Assembly: GCF_016862915.1 (NCBI RefSeq)
Contig: NZ_BONW01000041.1
Coordinates: forward strand, 124,001-188,000
Length of the DNA: 64,000 nucleotides
Source: Plantactinospora endophytica
GTDB lineage: Bacteria > Actinomycetota > Actinomycetes > Mycobacteriales > Micromonosporaceae
Direction of reading: 5' to 3'
The notes under the pieces were generated by a model. It made no database searches. It was not told the origin of the DNA and saw nothing but the letters and a program-made list of their open reading frames with translations. The translations under genes and the position numbers were made by a program. Positions 25,089 through 33,285 of the stretch are shown here, piece by piece; the stretch's first letter is position 1, and each line of letters begins with the position of its first letter.

Positions 25089-27254
25089 TCAGCCGGTCAT
25101 CTCGTCCGAGGGCGGGTTGAACTGGCGTACCGGCTGGTCTTTCAGCGCGTTCTTCAGGAAGCCGGCGACCGCGTCGATGGGTATGTTCGCCGGGCCCCCG
25201 CCGACCGGGTTCATCGGGCTGTCCGGGTCGGAGAGGAAGCTCGCGACGGCCAGCTCGGGGGTGTAGCCCACGAACCAGGCGGCCCGGTCGCTGTCGGTGG
25301 TACCCGTCTTGCCGGCGACCGGCCGGCCGACGATGCCTCGGACCCGGTCGGCGGTGGACCAGCCGCCGCAGCCGCCCCGGGCGGGGGTGTCCCCGGTCGG
25401 GCACCGGGCGGCGTCGGTGGCGGCCCGGGCCGCGTCGGCGCCGACCTCCTGGCTGCATCGGGGCAGGGCGATCTCCAGATCCATTCCGGCGCCGGTCCGG
25501 TACGTCGCCGGTGTGCCGTCGGCCGCGACGATCGAGGTGACCGGCAACGCCTCGCAGAACCGGCCCTCGGCGGCGACCGTGGCGTACGCGTTGGCCATCT
25601 CCAGCGGAGTGACGTCGGAGACTCCGAGGGTGAAGGAGCCCCACTTGTTCGCCTGGCTGGGCGACGCCTGCCGCTTGTCGATGTCGGTACGCCACTGTAG
25701 GCCCAGCCGCTCGGCCAGCCGGACCACGTTCTCGGCGCCGACCTTCTGCTCAAGCCAGACGAAGTAGGTGTTCACCGACTTGCCGAAGCCGGACCACATG
25801 GTCTGGTTGCCGCTCATCGCGCCGCTGGCGTTCGACGGGCACCAGTATCCGCCGCAGTCGGTCGGGCCGCCGGTGCCGTCCGGATAGATCGAGACGAACC
25901 GGTGCGGGGAGTTGAAGTCCGTGCTCAGCGGCAGCCCGGCGTCCAGCGCGGCGAGCATGGTGAACATCTTGAACGTCGATCCGGCCTGGTAGCCGGGGAG
26001 GTCCCCGCCGCCGAGCAGCGGTACGACGGTGTTCGGGTAGTTGCCCTTCATCCGGCCGCGCTTGCTCGGGTCGGAGTGGGTGCCGTTCTCGCTCTGGTCC
26101 AGTGAGTAGGCCCGGTTGACCGCCATCGACCTGACGTAGCCGGTGCCGGGCTCGACGGCGACCAGGCCGTGCGCGTACGGGCTGCCGATGGACTGGCCGG
26201 CCCGCACCTGGTCGTCGGCGACCTCCTGCATCTTCGGGTCGAGACTGGTGACGATGGTGTAGCCGCCCCGGCGCAGCCGGTCGAGGCGTTCGAGCGAGTT
26301 GCTGCCGAACGCGGGCTGCGCGGCCCACCAGGCTTTCAGGTAGTCGCAGAAGAAGCCCCAGGAGTTGTGGCCCTCCGGCACCGACATGCAGTCGTTCGGC
26401 GGGCTGCTCAGGCGGAGCTGGATCGGCTCGGCCCTCGCCGCCGTGGCGGCCTGCGGCGACAGGTAGCCCATCGCCTGCATCCGGTCCAGTACGTAGTTGC
26501 GCCGGTCGGTGGCGGCCTTCCGGTCCGAGCTGGCCGGGTCGTACGTCGTCGGCGCCTTCACCAGACCGGCGAGGGTGGCCGCCTCGACCGGGGTGAGGTC
26601 CTTCGGCAGCTTGGAGAAGAAGATCTCCGACGCCGAGTAGATGCCGTACGCCCGGTGGCCGAAGTAGGCCGAGTTGAGGTAGCGCTCCAGGATCTGCGAC
26701 TTCGTCGTCTCCTTCTCCAGGTCGAGGGCGAGCCGCATCTCGCGGAGTTTGCGCAGTGGCGTCTGCTCGGTCGCCTGTCGGACCTCGATCGGGGTCTTCG
26801 CGCTGTCCCGCAGGGCCATCCGGACGTACTGCATGGTGAGTGTGGAGGCACCCTGGGACACCCCGCCGGCCTGCTGGTTGGCGACGAAGGCCCGGATCAC
26901 GCCCTTGGGGTCGACCCCGTTGTGCTCGTAGAACCGGGAGTCCTCCGACGCCACGATCGCCTGCTGGATGTACGGCGACATCTGCGAGATCGGCACGTAC
27001 CGCCGGTGTTCCTCGTAGAAGGTGGTGATCAGGGTGGTGCCGTCGGCGGCGTAGAGATAGCTGGTCTGCGCCGGCGACGAGGCGAGCAGGTCGGCCGGGG
27101 TCTTCTGCACCAGGTCGGCGCCGGCCTTGGCGGCCAGGCCACCGGCCGCGACGAACGGGAACAGCGCCGCCGCGACGACCACACCGGCGATGAGTCCGGA
27201 GCGGAGCAGGGGTACGAGTCGACCAGGGGCAGAGCGGGTGGTGGGGTTGGTCAC
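25089..27254 (-). CDS. class A penicillin-binding protein (bifunctional)
   Basis: 721 residues. A single N-terminal helix (LIAGVVVAAALFPFVAAGGL) anchors the protein. The glycosyltransferase domain (~60-280) has catalytic Glu104 in ASEDSRFYEHNGVD and the GASTLTMQY motif. The transpeptidase domain has Ser426 in STFK, SVN at 493-495 and KTG at 649-651. It polymerises and cross-links peptidoglycan outside the membrane. It lacks the long C-terminal PASTA or Pro-rich extension of some PonA proteins. The GTG start has a leaderless-type promoter. It is divergent from the cobC-like operon. Confidence 0.96.
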   Translation of the reverse strand: MTNPTTRSAPGRLVPLLRSGLIAGVVVAAALFPFVAAGGLAAKAGADLVQKTPADLLASSPAQTSYLYAADGTTLITTFYEEHRRYVPISQMSPYIQQAIVASEDSRFYEHNGVDPKGVIRAFVANQQAGGVSQGASTLTMQYVRMALRDSAKTPIEVRQATEQTPLRKLREMRLALDLEKETTKSQILERYLNSAYFGHRAYGIYSASEIFFSKLPKDLTPVEAATLAGLVKAPTTYDPASSDRKAATDRRNYVLDRMQAMGYLSPQAATAARAEPIQLRLSSPPNDCMSVPEGHNSWGFFCDYLKAWWAAQPAFGSNSLERLDRLRRGGYTIVTSLDPKMQEVADDQVRAGQSIGSPYAHGLVAVEPGTGYVRSMAVNRAYSLDQSENGTHSDPSKRGRMKGNYPNTVVPLLGGGDLPGYQAGSTFKMFTMLAALDAGLPLSTDFNSPHRFVSIYPDGTGGPTDCGGYWCPSNASGAMSGNQTMWSGFGKSVNTYFVWLEQKVGAENVVRLAERLGLQWRTDIDKRQASPSQANKWGSFTLGVSDVTPLEMANAYATVAAEGRFCEALPVTSIVAADGTPATYRTGAGMDLEIALPRCSQEVGADAARAATDAARCPTGDTPARGGCGGWSTADRVRGIVGRPVAGKTGTTDSDRAAWFVGYTPELAVASFLSDPDSPMNPVGGGPANIPIDAVAGFLKNALKDQPVRQFNPPSDEMTG

Positions 27255-27260
27255 GTTTCC

Positions 27261-27266
27261 AAGCTA
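27261..27266 (-). promoter_or_regulatory. leaderless-type -10 element of PBP gene
   Basis: TAGCTT on the minus strand ends 6 nt before the GTG at 27254. It lies in a locally AT-rich intergenic stretch. Confidence 0.55.
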
Positions 27267-27392
27267 TGATAAGTCCTGGCAAAACATGATAAAGATTCGC
27301 GGATGTGCCGCTCTCCGGCCCGACCGGTTCGATCACCTCCGATCCGCTCCGAGACGTCCGCTGGCCGCCACGGTCGGCCGCCCGGCAGGATC

Positions 27393-28604
27393 ATGCGCAT
27401 GCACCGGCCGGCACCCGCTCCGCCCTCCGTCGGGCCTGATCTCGGCCACCACGGCGACGTCGAGCTCGCCCCCGGCCTGGTGGATCTCGCGGTCAACGTC
27501 CAGCGGCAGCCGATGCCCGCCTGGCTGCGGGAGCCGATCGTCGCCTCGCTGGAGACGCTGACCGCCTATCCCGATCCGGCCCCGGCCCGGGCCGCCGTCG
27601 CCGCCCGGCACCGGCGGCCGGTCGACGAGGTGCTGCTGACCGCCGGGGCGGCGGAGGGGTTCGTGCTGCTCGCCCAGGCTCTCCGGGGGGCCCGCCGGCC
27701 GGTGGTCGTGCATCCCCAGTTCACCGAGCCGGAGGCCGCGCTGCGGGCGGCCGGACACCTGGTCGAGCGGGTGCTGCTGCCGCCGGAGACCGGCTTCCGG
27801 CTGGACCCCGACCTGGTACCGGCCGACGCCGACCTGGTCTTCGTGGGCAACCCGACCAATCCCACCTCGGTACTGCACCCGGCCGACGTCCTGGCCGGCC
27901 TGGCCCGTCCCGGCCGGACCCTGGTCGTCGACGAGGCGTTCGCCGACTCCACCATCACCCCCGTTGACCCCCAGACCGACCCCGCCAGCCGTCAGCCCGA
28001 CCCCGCCAGCCGTCAGCCCGAGCCATCCAGCCGTCAGCCCGAGCCAGGGAACGGTCATTCCGAGCCAGGGAACGGTCAGCCTGAGTCCGGGGACGGTCGG
28101 CCCGAGCCGGAGTCGCTGGCCGGCCGGCGGGACCTGCCGGGGTTGGTCGTTGTGCGGAGCCTCACCAAGACCTGGGGACTGGCCGGACTCCGGATCGGCT
28201 ACCTGCTCGGCCCGGCCCCGCTGCTCGGGCGGCTGGCGGCGGTACAACCGCTCTGGGCGGTCTCGACTCCCGCGCTCGCGGCGGCTGCCGCCTGCGCCAC
28301 TCCCGAGGCGGTGGCGGCCGAGCGCCGGATCGCCGCGCGACTCGCCGCCGAACGCGGGTACCTGGTCCGTCGGCTGGGCGAACTGCCCCGGGTACGCGTC
28401 GCGGGTACCCCGGCCAGCGCCTTCGTGCTGATCCACCTGCCCGGGGCGGCGCGGGTACGGCTGGCGCTGCGGGATCGGGGCTTCGCGGTCCGGCGCGGGG
28501 ACACCTTCCCGGGCTTGGGCCCCGACTGGCTACGCCTCGCGGTACGGGACACTGCCACCACCGACCTGTTCGTGGCCGCGCTGGCCGGAATCCTGGAGGA
28601 ATGA
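27393..28604 (+). CDS. cobC: PLP-dependent aminotransferase, CobC/threonine-phosphate decarboxylase-like
   Basis: 403 residues, fold-type I aminotransferase of the HisC/CobD-like group: DLAVNVQRQPMP, FVGNPTNPTSVLHP, VVDEAFADS and PLP Lys259 in SLTKTWGLAGLRIGYL. Neighbours cobT and cysG-cobA, linked by 4-bp overlaps, favour a role in making the aminopropanol part of cobalamin over histidine synthesis. A 42-residue insertion of seven-residue repeats (PASRQPD type) lies between the VVDEAF and SLTK motifs. Two starts are possible (ATG 27393 or 27399, after AGGA). Confidence 0.85.
   Translation: MRMHRPAPAPPSVGPDLGHHGDVELAPGLVDLAVNVQRQPMPAWLREPIVASLETLTAYPDPAPARAAVAARHRRPVDEVLLTAGAAEGFVLLAQALRGARRPVVVHPQFTEPEAALRAAGHLVERVLLPPETGFRLDPDLVPADADLVFVGNPTNPTSVLHPADVLAGLARPGRTLVVDEAFADSTITPVDPQTDPASRQPDPASRQPEPSSRQPEPGNGHSEPGNGQPESGDGRPEPESLAGRRDLPGLVVVRSLTKTWGLAGLRIGYLLGPAPLLGRLAAVQPLWAVSTPALAAAAACATPEAVAAERRIAARLAAERGYLVRRLGELPRVRVAGTPASAFVLIHLPGAARVRLALRDRGFAVRRGDTFPGLGPDWLRLAVRDTATTDLFVAALAGILEE
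27978..28103. repeat. 21-bp coding tandem repeat, six units
   Basis: Six 21-bp units with core CCAGCCGTCAGCC in the early copies and GGGAACGGTCA in the later ones. They encode seven-residue blocks inside the cobC-like enzyme without breaking frame. Confidence 0.92.
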
Positions 28605-29686
28605 TGTTGGACGCCACCCTCGCCGAGATCGGTCCGCTCGACGAGGCGGCCATGGCCGCGGCTCACGACCTGCACGCCCGGCTCACCAAGCCGGCCGGTT
28701 CGCTGGGCGCGCTGGAGGAGCTGTCGATCCGACTGGCCGGGCTGGCCGGCGTCTGCCCGCCGCCGCTGCCCGAGCCCGCCGCGGTGGCGATCTTCGCCGC
28801 CGACCACGGCGTGCACGCCCAGGGGGTGACGCCGTGGCCGCAGGAGGTCACCGCGCAGATGGTGGGCAACTTCCTGGCCGGCGGTGCGGTGGTGAACGCG
28901 TTCGCCCGGCAGACCGGCGCCACGGTGACCGTGGTCGACGTCGGGGTGGCCACCCCGCTGACCCCCGCGCCGGTGCCCGCGCAGCGGTCCGGGAGCCCGG
29001 CACCCCGGCTGGTGACCGCGAAGGTGCGGGCCGGCACCCGGGACATGACCGCCCGGCCGGCGCTGACCAGGGACGAGGTACGCGCGACGGTCGAGACCGG
29101 CATCCGGACGGCGTACGAGTTGCTCGACTCCGGCGCCGGAATCCTGGTCACCGGCGACATGGGGATCGGCAACACCACGGCTGCCGCCGCGCTGATCGCC
29201 GCCTGTACCGGGATCGACCCGGCCGAGGCCACCGGTCGGGGTACCGGGATCGACGACGCCACGTACGCCCGCAAGGTGGCCGTGGTCCGGGCGGCGCTGG
29301 CCCGGCACGTACCCGATCCGGCCGATCCGGTCGGGCTGCTGGCGGCCGTGGGCGGGCTGGAGCACGCGGCGCTGGCCGGTTTCATCCTCGGCGGCGCCGC
29401 ACGGCGGGTCCCGGTGCTGCTGGACGGGGTGAGCGCGGTCGCCGCCGCGCTCGTCGCCGCCGCGTTCGCTCCGGACGCGGTCGGCGCGATGGTCGCCGGC
29501 CACCGTTCGGCCGAGCCCGGCGCGACCGCCGGGTTGGACCGGTTGGGGCTGCTGCCGATAATCGACCTGGGCCTACGGCTCGGCGAGGGCACCGGCGCCC
29601 TGCTTGCCTATCCGGTGGTCGCCGGTGCGGTGCGGGTGCTGCACGAGGTGGCCACGTTCGACGCGGCGGGAGTGTCGGAGAAATGA
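28601..29686 (+). CDS. cobT: nicotinate-nucleotide--dimethylbenzimidazole phosphoribosyltransferase
   Basis: 361 residues, typical CobT length. It has LTKPAGSLGALEEL, FAADHGVHAQGVTPWPQEVT, GDMGIGNTT and catalytic Glu329 in GEGTGALL. The enzyme activates the lower-ligand base by making alpha-ribazole phosphate. The start overlaps the cobC-like stop (ATGA) and its own stop overlaps or abuts the cysG start, so the three genes form one translationally coupled operon. Confidence 0.96.
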   Translation: MMLDATLAEIGPLDEAAMAAAHDLHARLTKPAGSLGALEELSIRLAGLAGVCPPPLPEPAAVAIFAADHGVHAQGVTPWPQEVTAQMVGNFLAGGAVVNAFARQTGATVTVVDVGVATPLTPAPVPAQRSGSPAPRLVTAKVRAGTRDMTARPALTRDEVRATVETGIRTAYELLDSGAGILVTGDMGIGNTTAAAALIAACTGIDPAEATGRGTGIDDATYARKVAVVRAALARHVPDPADPVGLLAAVGGLEHAALAGFILGGAARRVPVLLDGVSAVAAALVAAAFAPDAVGAMVAGHRSAEPGATAGLDRLGLLPIIDLGLRLGEGTGALLAYPVVAGAVRVLHEVATFDAAGVSEK

Positions 29687-29688
29687 TC

Positions 29689-31230
29689 ATGTATCCGCTT
29701 GCGCTGCGGCTCGCCGGCCGACGGGTGCTGGTGGTGGGTGGCGGTGCGGTGGCGACCCGGCGGGTGCCGGCGCTGCTGGACGCGGAGGCCCGGGTGGTGG
29801 TGGTCGCGCCCGAACTGACCCCGGCGCTGCGCGCGCACGTCGACGCGGGCCGGCTGGAGTGGGTCGCCCGGGAGTTCGTGCCGGCCGACCTCGACGGAGC
29901 CTGGCTGGTGCAGGTGGCCGTCGACGACCCGGCCGCCGCCGAGGCGGTCAGCGCCGCCGCGCTGGAGCGGCAGATCTTCTGCGTACGTGCCGACGACCGC
30001 GACGCCGCGACCGCCTGGACCCCCGCGGTGACCCGGTACGGCCCGCTCACCGTCGCCGTGCTCGGCGGCGGTGACCCGCGTCGGGCCGTGGCGGTCCGGG
30101 ACGCGATCCGCGAGCAGTTCATCACCGGAACGCTCGCCACCGGAACGCTCACCACCGGAGCACTCGCCACCGGTGCGGATGCCACCGGAGCACTTGCCAC
30201 CGCTGCGGATGCCAGCGGAACACTCGCCACCGGCGCGGACGCGGCCGGTAACGGCGTCTCGCCGGAGCGGACCGGCACCGACGGCCCGACGGCCGACCCG
30301 GCGACGATGGACGACTCGACGGCCGACGGCTCCATGCCGGACGACTTGACGTTGGACGGCTCGACGGTCGACGGGGCGGCGGTCGACGGGACGAGGGTCG
30401 ACGGGACGGCGGTCGACAGGGCGATGGCGGACGGAGGCAGCCCGGGCGGGCGGCCGACGCGTCCCGTCGGCCGGGTCGCGCTGGTCGGTGCGGGGCCGGG
30501 CGACCCCGAGCTGATCACGATCCGTGGCCGGCGGCTGCTCGCCGAGGCGGACGTGGTGGTCGCCGACCGGCTGGTCCCCGGGTTGCTCCTCGACGAGTTG
30601 CGCCCCGAGGTCGAGCTGGTGGACGCCACCAAGATCCCGCACGGGCCGGCCGCCGCGCAGGAGGAGATCAACCGGGTCCTGGTGGACCGGGCCCTGGCCG
30701 GCGCCCGGGTGGTACGCCTGAAGGGCGGCGACCCGTACGTCTTTGGCCGGGGTGGCGAGGAGGCGCTGGCCTGTGCCGCCGCCGGCATACCGGTGACCGT
30801 GGTGCCCGGGGTGACCAGCTCGGTCGCCGCGCCGGCAGCGGTGGGCATCCCGGTGACGCACCGGGGCGTGGCGCACGAGTTCACGGTCGTCTCCGGGCAC
30901 CTTCCGCCGGACCATCCCGGTTCGCTTGTCGACTGGTCGGCGCTGGCGAAGCTGCGCGGCACCCTGGTCGTACTGATGGGGCTGAACAACCTGCCGGCGA
31001 TCACCGCCGCGCTGCGGGCGTACGGCCGGTCGCCGGAGACCCCGGCGGCGGTGGTGCAGGAGGGTACGACCGACGGTCAGCGGCTGCTCCGGTCGACGCT
31101 CGGCGCGATCGCGGAGGAGGTGCGGGCCGCCGGGTTCCGTCCGCCGGCCGTGGTGGTCGTCGGTGACGTGGTGGAGACGCTGGCCGGACTGCCCGCCACC
31201 AGCGGCGTCACCGGCAGCCGAGTCGATTGA
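29689..31230 (+). CDS. cobA: fused siroheme/precorrin-2 dehydrogenase-like domain and uroporphyrinogen-III C-methyltransferase
   Basis: 513 residues. The N-terminal CysG-B-like domain (1-~145) has a Rossmann GGGAVATRR motif. The C-terminal SAM methyltransferase domain (~260-505) has VGAGPGDPELITIRG, RLKGGDPYVFGRGGEE and VTHRGVAHEFT. It makes precorrin-2, the branch point to cobalamin and siroheme. The linker is a ~110-residue low-complexity stretch encoded partly by a 15-bp array (TGxLA) and then Asp/Gly/Thr-rich blocks. I chose ATG 29689 for GGAG 8 nt upstream; ATG 29683 overlaps the cobT stop. Confidence 0.94.
   Translation: MYPLALRLAGRRVLVVGGGAVATRRVPALLDAEARVVVVAPELTPALRAHVDAGRLEWVAREFVPADLDGAWLVQVAVDDPAAAEAVSAAALERQIFCVRADDRDAATAWTPAVTRYGPLTVAVLGGGDPRRAVAVRDAIREQFITGTLATGTLTTGALATGADATGALATAADASGTLATGADAAGNGVSPERTGTDGPTADPATMDDSTADGSMPDDLTLDGSTVDGAAVDGTRVDGTAVDRAMADGGSPGGRPTRPVGRVALVGAGPGDPELITIRGRRLLAEADVVVADRLVPGLLLDELRPEVELVDATKIPHGPAAAQEEINRVLVDRALAGARVVRLKGGDPYVFGRGGEEALACAAAGIPVTVVPGVTSSVAAPAAVGIPVTHRGVAHEFTVVSGHLPPDHPGSLVDWSALAKLRGTLVVLMGLNNLPAITAALRAYGRSPETPAAVVQEGTTDGQRLLRSTLGAIAEEVRAAGFRPPAVVVVGDVVETLAGLPATSGVTGSRVD
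30124..30243. repeat. 15-bp coding tandem repeat, eight units
   Basis: Eight consecutive 15-bp units of the ACCGGAACGCTCGCC type, diverging to the right, encode five-residue TGTLA/TGADA blocks at the junction of the two enzyme domains. Confidence 0.92.
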
Positions 31231-31403
31231 AGCATCTTTACATATCGATCGAGTCGCGCGAAACTTGTCGCCATAGGTGGCGGGGCTGATCCAGCCGCCA
31301 CTCAGGATGGCGGCCCCGGTGTGCGGTGCGATCGGTTCCGGCGTCCGACGAGGCCGGCCGACCCCGGTCGGCGGTGCGGCCGACGAGGCGAGGGGCGCTG
31401 GCG

Positions 31404-33167
31404 ATGGCAGACCCATACGGGCGAATTCGGCGACGTTCGTGGCACGGCAGGACCGGTACCCGGCGGCTGCTGCTGACCGGGCTGCTGGCCCTGGCGACGA
31501 CCGCCGCCGGCCTGACACCGGCCGGCGCGGCGCTCCCGACGCCCGGCGGAGCGCTCCCGCCGGCCGACCGAGCACCGACATCAGCCGGCGGAGCAGGTCC
31601 GGCAAGCGGAGCAGGTCTGGCGGGCGGTGCAGGTCTGGCGGGCGGTGCAGGTCTGGCGGGCGGTGCAGGTCCGGTGGGCGGGGCGGACGGCGTGCCGCCG
31701 CCCACCGTCGCGGACCGGTCCAGTGTGGACTGCCCGGTGGGCGACGTCCCGAAGCGGCAGCTCCGGGGCACCTGGATCGCGTCCGTCTCCAACATCAACT
31801 GGCCGTCCCGGGCCGGACTGACCGCCGCCGCGCAGCAGGCCGAACTGCGCGGCCTACTCGACCAGGCTGCCGCGCTCCGGCTCAACGCGGTGTTCCTCCA
31901 GATCCGGCCGGCCGCCGACGCGTTCTGGCCGTCACCCCACGAGCCGTGGTCGCAGTATCTGACCGGCAGCCAGGGCGGGAATCCCGGGTACGACCCGCTC
32001 GCCTTCGCCGTCGCCGAGGCGCACGCCCGCAACCTTGAACTGCACGGCTGGTTCAACCCGTACCGGGTGAGTACCCAGGGCGATCCGGCCCGGCTGGTCG
32101 CCGGGCATCCGGCCCGGGTCAACCCGAGCTGGGTGGAACGCTACGACGGCAAGCTCTACTACAACCCCGGGGTGCCGGCCGCCCGGCGGCACACGGTCAA
32201 CGCGATCATGGACGCGGTGACCCGGTACGACCTCGACGGGGTGCACTTCGACGACTACTTCTACCCGTACCCGGTGAGTGGCCAGACCTTCGACGACGCG
32301 GCCGAGTACGACGCGTACGGGGCGGGCCGGTCGCTCGCGGACTGGCGGCGGTCCAACGTCGACACGCTGGTGCAGGAGTTGGGCGCTCGGATCAGGCAGG
32401 CCAAGCCGCACGTCAGGTACGGCATCTCACCGTTCGGCATCTGGCGCAACGCCGGCACCGACCCGCTCGGCTCGGCCACCACCGGCCTACAGTCCTACGA
32501 CGCCATCTATGCCGACACCCGTAAGTGGGTGAAGCAGGGCTGGATCGACTACGTGGCGCCGCAGCTCTACTGGACGATCGGTTTCCCGGCCGCCGCCTAC
32601 GACGTGCTGGTGCCCTGGTGGTCCGAGGTCGTCGCCGGCACCGACGTGCAGCTCTACGTCGGCCAGGCGGCGTACCGGATCGCGGAGTGGGGCGACCCGG
32701 CGGAGATGCCGGACCATCTGCTGCTGAACCGGAACCACCGGGTCTCCGGGGACATCTACTACTCGGTCAAGCAACTGCTTGCCAACCCGCTGGGCTTCGC
32801 CGACCGGCTGCGTACCGACTTCCACCGCTATCCGGCGCTGGTGCCGGTCAACGCCCGGCTCGGCGGTACGCCGCCCGGAGCGGTCCGGTCGCTGGCCGCC
32901 CGCCGGGTCGGTACCGGCGTGGAGCTGACCTGGACGGCCCCGTCCGGCGGTACCGCACCGGCCTACTATGCGATCTACCGCGCCGACGCTGCCGGCTGCG
33001 GCATCGACGCCGCCCGCAACCTGCTCCGGCTCCAGCGGGCCGGCTCCGGCACCCAGCGCTTCACCGACACCGCACCGCCCCCGGTCGGCGCCCCGGGCTA
33101 CCTGGTCACCGCCGTCTCCCGCCTGCACCACGAGAGCCCGCCCACAGCGGTCACCGTGGCGCCGTAG
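31404..33167 (+). CDS. secreted glycoside hydrolase-like protein (GHL10/DUF187)
   Basis: 587 residues. A signal peptide (basic start, LLLTGLLALATTAAGLTPAGA) is followed by a Gly/Ala linker with five six-residue GAGLAG repeats. Then comes a GHL10-type barrel (~105-470): RGTWIASVSNINWPS, LNAVFLQIRPAADAFW, DGVHFDDYFYPYP, YGISPFGIWRN and YVAPQLYW. A fibronectin-III-like C-terminal domain (~490-587) ends it. The family is thought to hydrolyse extracellular glycans; the substrate is unknown. The ATG follows AGGGG. A strong hairpin terminator lies downstream. Confidence 0.88.
   Translation: MADPYGRIRRRSWHGRTGTRRLLLTGLLALATTAAGLTPAGAALPTPGGALPPADRAPTSAGGAGPASGAGLAGGAGLAGGAGLAGGAGPVGGADGVPPPTVADRSSVDCPVGDVPKRQLRGTWIASVSNINWPSRAGLTAAAQQAELRGLLDQAAALRLNAVFLQIRPAADAFWPSPHEPWSQYLTGSQGGNPGYDPLAFAVAEAHARNLELHGWFNPYRVSTQGDPARLVAGHPARVNPSWVERYDGKLYYNPGVPAARRHTVNAIMDAVTRYDLDGVHFDDYFYPYPVSGQTFDDAAEYDAYGAGRSLADWRRSNVDTLVQELGARIRQAKPHVRYGISPFGIWRNAGTDPLGSATTGLQSYDAIYADTRKWVKQGWIDYVAPQLYWTIGFPAAAYDVLVPWWSEVVAGTDVQLYVGQAAYRIAEWGDPAEMPDHLLLNRNHRVSGDIYYSVKQLLANPLGFADRLRTDFHRYPALVPVNARLGGTPPGAVRSLAARRVGTGVELTWTAPSGGTAPAYYAIYRADAAGCGIDAARNLLRLQRAGSGTQRFTDTAPPPVGAPGYLVTAVSRLHHESPPTAVTVAP
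31590..31679. repeat. 18-bp coding tandem repeat, five units
   Basis: Five 18-bp units of the GGTGCAGGTCTGGCGGGC type encode GAGLAG between the signal peptide and the catalytic domain. Confidence 0.95.
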
Positions 33168-33213
33168 CGCGCAAGATCGCCCTCCATACACGACAAGATC
33201 GCGCTCTGAACCG

Positions 33214-33252
33214 GAAGTAGTGGCCTCACGGGCTCCGTGAGGCCACTACTTC
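33214..33252. terminator. 18-bp perfect hairpin between convergent genes
   Basis: Two perfectly complementary 18-nt arms (33214-33231, 33235-33252) flank the 3-nt loop GCT. It sits 46 bp after the GHL10 gene and 33 bp from the stop of the minus-strand otsB fusion. This position and symmetry fit a bidirectional terminator. Confidence 0.85.
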
Positions 33253-33285
33253 ACCGAAACAGCGCCGATCTCCGCCCGAGGACGG

